Origin: a virus
Virus record (IMG/VR): IMGVR_UViG_3300017991_000104
Location: 1-64,000 of that record
Length of the DNA: 64,000 bases
Direction: 5' to 3' (one strand)
In this document: one piece after another, positions 16,471-24,189 of the stretch
How the letters are laid out: each line of letters opens with the position of its first letter
How positions within the stretch are numbered: position 1 is the stretch's first letter
Made by a program: the position numbers and the translations under genes
Notes under the pieces: generated by a model
Databases searched by the model: none
What the model was told of the DNA's origin: nothing
Seen by the model: only the letters and a program-made list of their open reading frames with translations

Positions 16471-17498
16471 TGCTCGTACCGTACTTTCGGTCCTCATCTT
16501 ATACCCGTTGGGACTTCTGTCCATTCTGTTACTGGGCAGAGTATGTCCTAGGATGGCAAGGTCCATCTAATCAGGCTGCTGAGAAAGGTACTATCGTACA
16601 TAAGGTACTTGAGCTTCTAGCAGCAATGAAGAAGTGTGACCAAGATGGTGTGCCCTATACTGATGTCGCTGAGGAACATCCGTATGTCACATTGCCATCA
16701 CAGGGTAAACCAGCAGACATAGATATGCTGACAGAGCAAGTCTACGGGTACTTTAGCGAGCATGCTACCCATCTTAAGTGGCGACCGGCTGACTTTCGAG
16801 ACTGTCGCAACTGGACCCAGATGGCACTAGACTTCAATGGTGGTTCATTTGACCCACGACAGAGAGATGTCGTAGATGCTGAGCCTCACTTTGATTTCGC
16901 AATTGATGATGACTGGGCTAAGCTCCCAGATGGTAGCCAACTGCGGATGAAGGGTACCATTGACCTAGTCACCCGTATCTCCCCTACGATGTATGAGATT
17001 ATTGACTGGAAGTCTGGGAGTACACGGAAGAACTGGGCAACTGATAAGATAAAAGAGTTACCCGACTTCCAGGTGGACCCTCAAGTGCGTATCTATCATT
17101 ATGCGGCATCAGAGCTATATCCAGAAATGGAGAGCATGATGGTAACCGTCTTCTTCATTCGTGCTGGTGGGCCTTTCACGGTTTGCCTGACGAAGGATGA
17201 CATCGCGGAAACCAAGCGTATGCTTAAACGTCGCTTTGAGATAATCACCGATTGCTCATTCCCCACTCAGCGGAAGTCGTGGAAGTGTAGTCGTTTCTGC
17301 TTCCTGGGTAAGACCACCTTTGAGAAGACCGGAATCCAGGCTCTCGCCATGAATGGGGAGCCCATGACGAAGTGTCAACAACTACACTATTGCCTGTCGC
17401 GTAGGTCATTTGATAGTGTGGTGGCTAATATGAGTAGACCGGGGTTTGATGCCACCGTGTATGTGGACCCAGGACAACCGAAGGAGCAAATAAAATGA
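16470..17498 (+). CDS. RecB-like PD-(D/E)XK exonuclease with Cys cluster
   Basis: 342 residues. RecB-family nuclease motifs are in order: KGTIVHK (H44), GTIDLV (D165), IIDWKSG (D179-x-K181) and a downstream Q...Y (QVRIYHY). Cys pairs at C17/C20 near the N-terminus and WKCSRFC near the C-terminus suggest a 4Fe-4S cluster of the Cas4/AddB type. It probably resects DNA ends in phage recombination or replication; exonuclease activity is inferred from family. Confidence 0.85.
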   Translation: MLVPYFRSSSYTRWDFCPFCYWAEYVLGWQGPSNQAAEKGTIVHKVLELLAAMKKCDQDGVPYTDVAEEHPYVTLPSQGKPADIDMLTEQVYGYFSEHATHLKWRPADFRDCRNWTQMALDFNGGSFDPRQRDVVDAEPHFDFAIDDDWAKLPDGSQLRMKGTIDLVTRISPTMYEIIDWKSGSTRKNWATDKIKELPDFQVDPQVRIYHYAASELYPEMESMMVTVFFIRAGGPFTVCLTKDDIAETKRMLKRRFEIITDCSFPTQRKSWKCSRFCFLGKTTFEKTGIQALAMNGEPMTKCQQLHYCLSRRSFDSVVANMSRPGFDATVYVDPGQPKEQIK

Positions 17499-17537
17499 AC
17501 AGTAAAAAGGGGCGATACGCCCAATAGGGAGGAATAG

Positions 17538-17858
17538 ATGGCACCTAGTGGAATTAGTGACCGCGATATTGCACAGGCCACCCACTCTGCCGAAACAGCG
17601 ATGGCAGAGATTGAGCAAAGCCACGATGAACTTGTCAACCGCATCATGGAGTTGGAAGATGAGAACGAGATGTTGAGAGGGCAGTTATACCCAGAAGGCT
17701 CTGAGAATGCCAGTAGACCTTCCGTTGACCAACAGGCTCATGCGTGGCAAAAGGTACATCGTCATGCATGTGAGTGTGGCTTGCTAAGATTTGTAGGTAG
17801 CTTGCGAGGTGGAAGTTGCCAGCGTTTGATAGAGTGGATTACGGAGTTAACGAAATGA
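17538..17858 (+). CDS. Hypothetical coiled-coil protein, 106 aa
   Basis: A GGGAGGA site precedes the ATG. Residues 20-48 form a clear coiled coil (HDELVNRIMELEDENEMLRGQL), then a short C-terminal region with two Cys in CEC. The stop overlaps the DnaE start (ATGA). The 40-base gap upstream contains a small GGGCG/CGCCC hairpin. Function unknown. Confidence 0.6.
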   Translation: MAPSGISDRDIAQATHSAETAMAEIEQSHDELVNRIMELEDENEMLRGQLYPEGSENASRPSVDQQAHAWQKVHRHACECGLLRFVGSLRGGSCQRLIEWITELTK

Positions 17859-19708
17859 ACTATACGCCATTGCACTGCCACAGTCACTACTCCCTGCTAG
17901 ATGGACTCAGTCAGCCTGAGGACATGGTTGGTAGGGCAGAAGAACTGGGTATGGATGCGATAGCCATGACGGACCATGGGTCTGTTAGTGGCACGGTTGA
18001 GATGCTCAAGCAGTCTAAGGACAAAGTGAAACCTATCCTGGGTATTGAAGCCTATGTTTGTGATATGGATGCATCAGTAAAGAACACTGATAATAAGAAG
18101 CTCTCCCACCTTGTTCTGCTTGCCAAGAATGATGCTGGTTGGAAGTCACTCTTGAAGATTGTCTCCGAAAGTAATCAGAAGGCTCACTTCTATCATAAGC
18201 CACGACTTCATCTGGAACAGATAGCTCCATTGGTTGATGGAAACATCTTCGCGATATCTGGGCATCTTGGCTCAACTATCGCACGTACTGTTATGAATAA
18301 CCCTTCGTGGGAAAATGAGGGAATAAGACTTGCCGAGTTGCACGAAGAGATATTTGGCAAAGGCAACTTTTTTCTGGAAGTCCAGTTAATCGACAAGGAT
18401 ACGATTGATGAGATGGTCGAGTGCACCGACAAGGTGCGGAGCATCGGTAGAAAGACTGGCATTCCTGTGGTGGCGACTCCCGACGCTCACTACTGTAGAA
18501 AAGAGGATGCTTATGACCAGCGTATCGTCTTGTGTAAGAATCTCGGTGGACTGACACTTGCTCAGGCTCGGAAGAAGGTGGATATGCCCTTCTTCAAGAG
18601 TAATAACTTCCACATACCGAGCTTCGATGAGATGCAAGCGTGTGGTCATACGATGGAAGAGTTGGATAACACCAACTTGATAGCATCGCAGTGTAAGGGT
18701 TACTCAGATATCCTTCATCCTCCGATGCTTCCTCCATTTGCTTGCCCTGGTGACCATAACCCAGACACTTGGTTGAGACAACTATGTAGGGACGGTTGGA
18801 GACAGAAGATTGCTGACAGAGTGCCGAAGGATAAGCACCAAGAGTATGCTGACCGAGTGAAGCATGAACTCTCAGTGCTACAAGGTGCTGGCCTGTCTAG
18901 CTACTTCCTAATGGTAAAGGATATCGTTGACTTTGTGACTGATAATGGGTGGCTCCCAGGTCCAGGGCGAGGCTCTGCTGCTGGCTGTCTTGTATCCTAC
19001 CTCCTAGGTATTACAGGCATTGACCCGCTACCCTATGACCTCATTTTCGAGAGATTCTACAATGCTGGCCGTAACACTGATACTCATATCTCTATGCCGG
19101 ATATTGATGTTGACGTACCCTCGGGCAAGCGTGATGAAATAATTGATTACATCAAGAAGGAGTATGGTGAAGACAAGGTTGGACAGATGATTTCCTTCCA
19201 GACTATGAAGGGAAGGGCCGCTATCAAGGATGTGCTTAGAGCATATGGTGGCATCTCCAACGACGAAATGGATATGATAACGTCAAGGTTCCCCGAAGAA
19301 CCTAAAATCGCGGGTGAGCTTCAAGAGATGGAAAAAGAGACAGGTGAGTCAAGTAGTGTGTTGTACACATTGCTCCATGATGATGAAGGTAGGCTGAAAG
19401 ACTGGTGTTATATTGAGGATGGTGAGTTCCGTGGACCGCTTGCGAAGAGATTTGAACAAGCATGCCGTTTGGAAGGCACCAAGACCGCTCAGTCAAAGCA
19501 TGCTGCTGGTATCGTAGTCGCACCTGTAGCGTTGGAAGAGTTTTGTCCGATTGTCTATGATACGAAGACGAAAAGTCGCGTAGCTGCTTGGGAAATGAAT
19601 GACTTGGAGGCTGGTGGTGGACTAAAGCTGGACATTTTGGGCCTCAGCATGCTTGACAAAGCTATGGGGTCTGCGGATATCCTAGAAGATGGAGATGTGA
19701 GATTGTGA
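17855..19708 (+). CDS. dnaE: DNA polymerase III alpha (DnaE-type), N-terminal piece: PHP + palm
   Basis: 617 residues. The start at 17855 puts the PHP domain at the very N-terminus (MNYTPLHCHSHYSLLDGL). PHP metal motifs HxH, TDHGS, GIEAYV and PDAHYC look intact, so a proofreading-like exonuclease is possible. The palm follows, with PGRGSAAG, PDIDVDV (catalytic D418, D420) and LKLDILGL (third Asp D593). The protein stops about 24 residues after the last catalytic Asp. Fingers and beyond are on a separate gene at 24919. No intein fragment is present at the break. Total of the two pieces without the intein is about 1183 residues, normal for DnaE. Confidence 0.93.
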   Translation: MNYTPLHCHSHYSLLDGLSQPEDMVGRAEELGMDAIAMTDHGSVSGTVEMLKQSKDKVKPILGIEAYVCDMDASVKNTDNKKLSHLVLLAKNDAGWKSLLKIVSESNQKAHFYHKPRLHLEQIAPLVDGNIFAISGHLGSTIARTVMNNPSWENEGIRLAELHEEIFGKGNFFLEVQLIDKDTIDEMVECTDKVRSIGRKTGIPVVATPDAHYCRKEDAYDQRIVLCKNLGGLTLAQARKKVDMPFFKSNNFHIPSFDEMQACGHTMEELDNTNLIASQCKGYSDILHPPMLPPFACPGDHNPDTWLRQLCRDGWRQKIADRVPKDKHQEYADRVKHELSVLQGAGLSSYFLMVKDIVDFVTDNGWLPGPGRGSAAGCLVSYLLGITGIDPLPYDLIFERFYNAGRNTDTHISMPDIDVDVPSGKRDEIIDYIKKEYGEDKVGQMISFQTMKGRAAIKDVLRAYGGISNDEMDMITSRFPEEPKIAGELQEMEKETGESSSVLYTLLHDDEGRLKDWCYIEDGEFRGPLAKRFEQACRLEGTKTAQSKHAAGIVVAPVALEEFCPIVYDTKTKSRVAAWEMNDLEAGGGLKLDILGLSMLDKAMGSADILEDGDVRL

Positions 19709-19929
19709 GAATCCGATTGAAAAAGATACCACTTGGAGAAGTGTTCGTTTGCAATGGGATGCAGTTCATAAGAATCAAGCCTATCTTTGAGGAGAATTGT
19801 TGCTTCCCTAAGTGGAATGTGCGGTGTGTAGAAGATGAAACAGATGATGAAGACTACAGCTACATCCCTAACGATGCTACTGTAGACTGGGAACCTAAGA
19901 AACTGGAGAATGATGATGAGTCTAGTTAG
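19705..19929 (+). CDS. Small acidic protein, tandem paralogue 1 (74 aa)
   Basis: GTG start overlapping the DnaE stop (GTGA). The pattern KKIPLGEVFVCNGMQFIRI...IPNDATVDWEPKK resembles that of the next gene, pointing to a tandem duplication of a small beta-rich protein. Such short proteins are common in phages; role unknown. Confidence 0.6.
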   Translation: MRIRLKKIPLGEVFVCNGMQFIRIKPIFEENCCFPKWNVRCVEDETDDEDYSYIPNDATVDWEPKKLENDDESS

Positions 19930-20368
19930 CTTTAAAGAGATACCCGTTGGTGGCCTTTTTAAACTGAATGGTGAAGTGTGGAAGAAGACCAATGTTGTAT
20001 ATAAAGATGGAACAGTCCATGTTCCTCAGTCTAATTGTGTGAGTCAGGACCGGGATGGTAGTCCGACTAACTACTTGGCTAATGGCGTGAAGGTTGAACC
20101 TGTTGAGGAGATTGATAATGGCGAAGAAAGTGTTGGATGCGAAGAATCCCAGTGGGAAACAGACGGTGGAGCCTCCTTCGTCAACTTCCCCACCATCGAA
20201 GAAGAAGAGGTCGAGGAAGAAGAAAGCACCGCCGAAGGAAGTGATATCGACGGGAGCGTGGGTTTACGAGAATCCACCGAAGGGGATGCCGAAGATAACG
20301 AAACCGGAACCGATTCCACGTGGGACGAAGATGACGAGGGAGGAAGTGGCACACCATGTCTCGTATAA
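19916..20368 (+). CDS. Small protein, tandem paralogue 2, with long acidic overprinted tail
   Basis: The third of three ATGs (19916) is 7 bases from CTGGAG. Residues 1-62 (FKEIPVGGLFKLNGEVWKKT...VKVEPVEE) match the preceding paralogue. The remaining 85 or so residues are extremely Glu/Asp/Ser-rich and share 251 bases with the following Lys-rich gene in the +1 frame. The tail may exist only because the frame stays open over that gene. Confidence 0.5.
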   Translation: MSLVSFKEIPVGGLFKLNGEVWKKTNVVYKDGTVHVPQSNCVSQDRDGSPTNYLANGVKVEPVEEIDNGEESVGCEESQWETDGGASFVNFPTIEEEEVEEEESTAEGSDIDGSVGLRESTEGDAEDNETGTDSTWDEDDEGGSGTPCLV

Positions 20369-20498
20369 TGGGCTTGGTGAGTGTGTTTTTGAGCTAATCC
20401 AGCCTAGTCAGATTGAGGATGTCGCACTTCGTAAGCTGTGGCGTGATGCGGCAAAGAAGTTAACGGTGATACAGGAGGCACTTTGGGATGAAGGATGA
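20118..20498 (+). CDS. Hypothetical protein with Lys/Pro-rich N-terminus, 126 aa
   Basis: ATG 7 bases after GAGGAG. Residues 1-45 are basic and proline-rich (PPSKKKRSRKKKAPPKE). The C-terminal half (CVFELIQPSQIEDVALRKLWRDAAKKL) looks folded and helical. Almost the whole basic part overlaps the acidic tail of the gene before. Function unknown; of the two overlapping frames this one looks more like a folded protein. Confidence 0.6.
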   Translation: MAKKVLDAKNPSGKQTVEPPSSTSPPSKKKRSRKKKAPPKEVISTGAWVYENPPKGMPKITKPEPIPRGTKMTREEVAHHVSYNGLGECVFELIQPSQIEDVALRKLWRDAAKKLTVIQEALWDEG

Positions 20499-20628
20499 AA
20501 AGCTATTCTGGGTAGCATTCGCCGGGGCATGTCTGGGGTGTATCAACTTGATATTGGGCGTTGCCTCATCGCTATCTATGCTCGGAGTTCTGTGTTTTCT
20601 TGGTATATGTATGTGGGAAATGTGGTAA
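20488..20628 (+). CDS. Small membrane protein, 46 aa
   Basis: A perfect AGGAGG lies 9 bases before the ATG. After MKDEKLFW the sequence is almost wholly hydrophobic (VAFAGACLGCINLILGVASS, then LSMLGVLCFLGICM), consistent with one or two membrane spans. TAATG junction with the next gene. Could be a holin-like or accessory membrane peptide, but nothing specific supports that. Confidence 0.6.
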   Translation: MKDEKLFWVAFAGACLGCINLILGVASSLSMLGVLCFLGICMWEMW

Positions 20629-20801
20629 TGGGTAGCACGACTATCATCTATGCTCAGAATGAGATGGATAAGCGGTGCGATGCTGTGTTCTCGGTCTTGG
20701 GTCACCTGACTGATGAGCAGCAGATTGAGGTTTTGAGGCAGTGTTTAGATTACGCAAAGATGTCTAAGATACATTCGGAGGTTTGTGGAGATGAGACTTG
20801 A
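20628..20801 (+). CDS. Small helical protein, 57 aa
   Basis: Start shares a base with the previous stop (TAATG). MGSTTIIYAQNEMDK followed by helix LTDEQQIEVLRQCLDYAK. An upstream in-frame ATG at 20529 would overlap the membrane protein and is less likely. Unknown function. Confidence 0.55.
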   Translation: MGSTTIIYAQNEMDKRCDAVFSVLGHLTDEQQIEVLRQCLDYAKMSKIHSEVCGDET

Positions 20802-20958
20802 CTACGACGATGGCCACTTGGAAGTGATGGACAAGGTTAATAAGGCTTTGGAAAGGCATGGTTTACAGTTCGTCTTTGATGAAGACCAGCCAGAAGATAT
20901 TCCATCCATCTTCTATAACATTGAGGCAGTGGAAAGGGCACAACATGAAGGTTCGTAG
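20791..20958 (+). CDS. Small acidic protein, 55 aa
   Basis: MRLDYDDGHLEVMDKVNKAL..., 11-base overlap with the previous gene, GTGGAG upstream. Overlaps the next start by 14 bases. No family recognised. Confidence 0.5.
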   Translation: MRLDYDDGHLEVMDKVNKALERHGLQFVFDEDQPEDIPSIFYNIEAVERAQHEGS

Positions 20959-21253
20959 TGGATTTGTGAGTAACAGTTCGTCATCCAGCTTCACCATGGT
21001 GACTACCAAGGCGTGGCACGAGGCAGTCGTAGCCAGTTTGACCCCTGAGCAACGAGAGTTCATGGAGAGCGTTATGCCAAGAGAGGCCACGATTGGTTTT
21101 GATAAATTCATGGTCATTACCGGAACGCATGGTAACTGTGGTGATTGGATTGGGGCTTACGAGATTCGTAGCGATGATGACTACGACATGTGGCAAGCCT
21201 ACCTAGTCAAGGTTGGCAGGGAAAATTACATCTATACCGATGTGGGTATGTGA
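20945..21253 (+). CDS. SNSSSSSF-motif protein, 102 aa
   Basis: Starts MKVRSGFVSNSSSSSF. This N-terminal signature is shared by a widespread family of uncharacterised bacterial and phage proteins. The remainder has GTHGNCGDWIGAYEIRSDDDYD, mixed alpha/beta. The start at 20945 places the motif at the N-terminus as in other members. Biological role unknown. Confidence 0.65.
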   Translation: MKVRSGFVSNSSSSSFTMVTTKAWHEAVVASLTPEQREFMESVMPREATIGFDKFMVITGTHGNCGDWIGAYEIRSDDDYDMWQAYLVKVGRENYIYTDVGM

Positions 21254-21429
21254 TGAAATATTGGTTACAGATAAGAAAACTTTGTCACATAGAAGCTTAC
21301 AAGAGAAGGAATAGGTCATGCCAGTGGATGTTTACTATATTCAACAATGAGTATAAGATGTTCTCACTAAGACTCACAAGCAAAGCTCCTGCTGGTTATC
21401 TTCGCTCATGGGTAAAAGTATATGATTAA
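21253..21429 (+). CDS. Small basic protein, 58 aa
   Basis: The ATG at 21253 overlaps the previous stop (TGATG). Basic and aromatic (MKYWLQIRKLCHIEAYKRRNR). Ends with an 8-base overlap into the exonuclease-like gene. Unknown. Confidence 0.5.
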   Translation: MKYWLQIRKLCHIEAYKRRNRSCQWMFTIFNNEYKMFSLRLTSKAPAGYLRSWVKVYD

Positions 21430-22141
21430 CTTCAACAACATTTGCGTTTTTCAGTTTGATATGGACGGGCGGAACCCATGGGATGACAGTCCCATTAAGC
21501 TCAGTGCCATAATGATTGACCCTCGTAAGCTTGAGATTATTGATGGGTCTGAGTTCTTCTCTATTATTCAGCCATTAGATATCAAGATGACGATGCTGAA
21601 TGAGGATGAGGAAGAAGAAGACTACTACACTCGCCATAAGGACGTTATCGACGCCATGGCTAAGGCTGAGGTATCCACCCCAGATAAGATTATCGAAAGG
21701 TTGGAGAAGGCTCAGGAGGCTGACTGGGTGTGGCATGAGTGGTCTGAGTATCTTCTGAGATACAATGTGGACCCTGTCAAGCGTTCTCAGTATGGGGCTC
21801 CTATCCCTGCTGGCTACAATCTATTCGACAAGGAATGGATTCTCATGCGTAGGCTGGCCCGTCAGTTCAAGGATATGGATAGGAACTACAGTCCGAAGGT
21901 CTTCCATCCCACCCACAAGTTTGATGCCTTCTTAATGTGCGTCAACTGGCTGGAAAACCTCGCTGAGCCACAGTCCTATGGGTTCGATACAATTCGCCCC
22001 TACTTTGGCATGGACCCCAAGAGAAACGAGTTGGATAATATTGCACGTTTAGTCATTCGCTTCCTTGGTATGACACGTAAGCATGCTGAGAAGGTGAGAT
22101 TTAAGAATGCCTTTAAGGAGGTTGATGATGAGTTGGCTTAA
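21422..22141 (+). CDS. DnaQ-like 3'-5' exonuclease domain protein, possibly degenerate
   Basis: 239 residues. The opening (VFQFDMDGRNPWDDSPIKLSAIMIDPRKLEI) has the shape of a DnaQ-type Exo I strand, but the DxE is read as D-M-D. AGYNLFDKEWI matches Exo II (N...FD). The C-terminal region (LVIRFLGMTRKHAEKVRFKNAF) sits where Exo III (H...D) should be but lacks the Asp. It is encoded between the two DnaE pieces, so it could be a proofreading or structural partner. Activity is doubtful from the motifs. Confidence 0.55.
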   Translation: MINFNNICVFQFDMDGRNPWDDSPIKLSAIMIDPRKLEIIDGSEFFSIIQPLDIKMTMLNEDEEEEDYYTRHKDVIDAMAKAEVSTPDKIIERLEKAQEADWVWHEWSEYLLRYNVDPVKRSQYGAPIPAGYNLFDKEWILMRRLARQFKDMDRNYSPKVFHPTHKFDAFLMCVNWLENLAEPQSYGFDTIRPYFGMDPKRNELDNIARLVIRFLGMTRKHAEKVRFKNAFKEVDDELA

Positions 22142-22205
22142 AGCTGGCGTTGTCATCTTACTATCAGTGGCTATCTTCATAGCCGTAATCATTTTGACAG
22201 GATAA
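22128..22205 (+). CDS. Single-span membrane peptide, 25 aa
   Basis: A perfect AAGGAGG lies 6 bases before the second of two ATGs (22125, 22128). MSWLKAGVVILLSVAIFIAV is one membrane span. The strong ribosome site makes translation likely despite the size. Confidence 0.5.
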   Translation: MSWLKAGVVILLSVAIFIAVIILTG

Positions 22206-22209
22206 GTAT

Positions 22210-22446
22210 ATGTTTACTTGGAAACCGTGGCAATTTGTTTTGAAATCGTGCTGTGCCCACTGTGGGACAGTGTTTATGTTCCAGACAGACTTTTGTCCCA
22301 ACTGTAGCCTTGAGGGGTGTCCAGTCTCGACCAAGGTTACCTACTTTCGCTGGATATCCAAAGCTACAGCCAACCCGCTGACATGGCTCGATGGGTACTG
22401 GATTGACATAGGGAGAAACATATGGACGCCATTGAAAAAGTCCTAG
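22210..22446 (+). CDS. Zinc-ribbon protein, 78 aa
   Basis: Two CxxC pairs in CCAHCGTVF and FCPNCSLEGC (about 14-40) form a zinc ribbon. The C-terminal half is Trp-rich (WISKATANPLTWLDGYWID). Overlaps the next gene by 25 bases. Function unknown. Confidence 0.6.
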   Translation: MFTWKPWQFVLKSCCAHCGTVFMFQTDFCPNCSLEGCPVSTKVTYFRWISKATANPLTWLDGYWIDIGRNIWTPLKKS

Positions 22447-23216
22447 GTAAGATTAGTGAGAATCGCGGGTATATCTACTTGATTGCCCTGGTGATTATCT
22501 TACTCGCACTGTTTAGTCGCAATGCCAGTGGTATAGAGTGGCAAACGCACCCTCCTATCCAGCCGATAAACCAATCGCTCGGCGTGGTGTTGGGTGACAT
22601 CGAAAGTCACATGCCAAGGGGTCATCAGTATCGCTCACGCGACAAGAGAACCTGGGCTCACGAAACTACCCATGGAATACACAGTCTGTTGCGGCAAAGA
22701 AATGGGGGCACTGGCAAGGTTAACTGTTTTTATGTGGGGCGAAACCGATATATCACGTTCAATGAGCCTAAAGGGACGTTGGCTGATGTGTCTAGGATGG
22801 TACCGGTGTCCTTGCGTGGTGAGCATACCTATAGCCTGTACATGGTAAGGCAGAGGGAGCACTGGAACAATGAACCACTTTACGTATGCGATGAATGGGT
22901 GGCCTATGCTAACGGAGCCGCGACCGGCATTGATATCAAGGACACATCGTATCCTAGCGATACACTATTCGCCCTACACTTTACAGTGTACGCTTGGACG
23001 ATGGTGGTGAACTGTCAGATAGATGACCCGCGATTCATTGAGTTTGCCAAGTGGCATACGGAAAGGGTGATGAGGCTGGCTAAGTTAGCTGGTATGAGAG
23101 AAGCTCACAATGCATATCTACATACCTTTCAGACCGCACCAGATGCGGAGAACATTAGAGGATGGATAAGATATCATGGCGGTAGAGAGTGGACAAATCG
23201 AGTACTTGGATTCTGA
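22422..23216 (+). CDS. Membrane-anchored metallopeptidase-like protein (HETTH)
   Basis: 264 residues. One membrane segment at about 17-35 (IYLIALVIILLALFSR), then a soluble domain. The zinc-peptidase signature HExxH is present as HETTH at 80-84 (WAHETTHGIHS). A downstream Glu in CDEWVAYANG could be the third ligand, as in gluzincins. Both fit an anchored protease with its domain outside the membrane. The target is unknown. Two TM peptides and a zinc ribbon are nearby. Confidence 0.65.
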   Translation: MDAIEKVLGKISENRGYIYLIALVIILLALFSRNASGIEWQTHPPIQPINQSLGVVLGDIESHMPRGHQYRSRDKRTWAHETTHGIHSLLRQRNGGTGKVNCFYVGRNRYITFNEPKGTLADVSRMVPVSLRGEHTYSLYMVRQREHWNNEPLYVCDEWVAYANGAATGIDIKDTSYPSDTLFALHFTVYAWTMVVNCQIDDPRFIEFAKWHTERVMRLAKLAGMREAHNAYLHTFQTAPDAENIRGWIRYHGGREWTNRVLGF

Positions 23217-23367
23217 GGCTGCTAGGGAGCTATTGATAGCTTTATGGCCATACCAGATTAATTTACGTGATTTACTTGATGAGATATATGATATACAGCC
23301 CTTGAATGACGGGGCTACACCTGAGTTTCCGTTGGACTTTGTCAGGGAGGAAGATGATGAGCTTTGA
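23176..23367 (+). CDS. Small acidic protein, 63 aa
   Basis: MAVESGQIEYLDSEAARELL..., acidic with an EEDDEL end. Overlaps both neighbours (41 and 11 bases). No family recognised. Confidence 0.5.
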   Translation: MAVESGQIEYLDSEAARELLIALWPYQINLRDLLDEIYDIQPLNDGATPEFPLDFVREEDDEL

Positions 23368-23650
23368 TGGTGCAAGTGGTCGGCCTCGATGGGTCGATGA
23401 CCAAATGTGTGATTTTTGTGGGCATCCCAAGGTACATGAAACTGCGTTAGAATTCGTTGAGCCAGGGGTGATGGACGAAAACGGGGGCTGGACAGACAAG
23501 GTCTACACCAAAGAAAAGGGTGATAAGTGGAGTATGGCACTGCACAAGGCTTATGATAAACTTCAAAAAAGATGCCTCTGCTTCTATACATATACTGATG
23601 ATGATGGGAGAATCTGTAGGGACTGTTTAGAGGAGTTTATGAATGAGTAA
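23357..23650 (+). CDS. Putative zinc-binding protein, 97 aa
   Basis: ATG 6 bases after AGGGAGG. CDFCGHPKVH near residue 18 and CLCFYT...CRDC near the C-terminus form two Cys pairs, a likely zinc site. Unknown role. Confidence 0.55.
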   Translation: MSFDGASGRPRWVDDQMCDFCGHPKVHETALEFVEPGVMDENGGWTDKVYTKEKGDKWSMALHKAYDKLQKRCLCFYTYTDDDGRICRDCLEEFMNE

Positions 23651-24062
23651 GCGATGGGTATACCAATACGATGATGGTAGTTACTTCCGATATGCGGGTA
23701 GTTACTTCCGATATGCGGGAGAGTGTTCAACATACTGTCCAGAGTATAAGACTAACAGTTTGGATTCGGCTCAGGACATTGACGACCCAAAACAAGCTGA
23801 AAAATCTCATCCTCATTGGTTTAGTGGTGGCCAGTGGGTTAATACAGTACAAACTATTAGGAAAGAAGAAGAGGAAGCAGTAGTCTATGTTGTCCTGTTC
23901 TACAACTTTGGTGACCAAGGTACTGCATTTATGGGTGTATTTTCTTCCGAGGAAAAGGCCCAGGCGTACATCAATAGTAAAGAGCCGGATGAAAACGAGA
24001 GACAATACTGGGACATTGAAGAGTGCTTCATAGATGAATTAGGAGCATTAGATGCTAACTAG
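23643..24062 (+). CDS. Hypothetical protein with internal 7-residue duplication, 139 aa
   Basis: Residues 12-25 read GSYFRYA twice in a row because of a perfect 21-bp tandem duplication (23676-23717). The remainder has a VVYVVLFYNFGDQG strand-turn region and an acidic tail. The duplication keeps frame, so the gene remains intact. Function unknown. Confidence 0.6.
   Translation: MSKRWVYQYDDGSYFRYAGSYFRYAGECSTYCPEYKTNSLDSAQDIDDPKQAEKSHPHWFSGGQWVNTVQTIRKEEEEAVVYVVLFYNFGDQGTAFMGVFSSEEKAQAYINSKEPDENERQYWDIEECFIDELGALDAN
23676..23717 (+). repeat. Perfect 21-bp tandem direct repeat
   Basis: Two identical 21-bp units (23676-23696, 23697-23717) within a gene. In frame, seven codons each. No sequence divergence between copies, suggesting a recent event. 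Confidence 0.97.
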
Positions 24063-24189
24063 AAAAGAACAACAACGCCTAAAACACATGAGGTTTGTGG
24101 CACACTTAGAGAAGGCTAGTCGTATTGTAGCCACATGGCCGTTGTGGAAACAACGACTACTCACCAATTCAAGGTTAAATAATGAATGA
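24052..24189 (+). CDS. Microprotein with WPLWK motif, copy B (45 aa)
   Basis: The first 34 residues are identical to the protein at 3489-3635; 12 codons differ, all silently. The C-terminal dozen residues diverge (RLLTNSRLNNE). AGGAGC precedes the ATG. The silent-only pattern shows strong purifying selection on both copies. Function unknown. Confidence 0.8.
   Translation: MLTRKEQQRLKHMRFVAHLEKASRIVATWPLWKQRLLTNSRLNNE

Noticed and set aside
19640-19708. Split intein fragment at the end of the DnaE N-piece
   Set aside because: The tail after the third catalytic Asp has no intein block A or B pattern, and the C-piece has no block F/G before its DnaE sequence begins.
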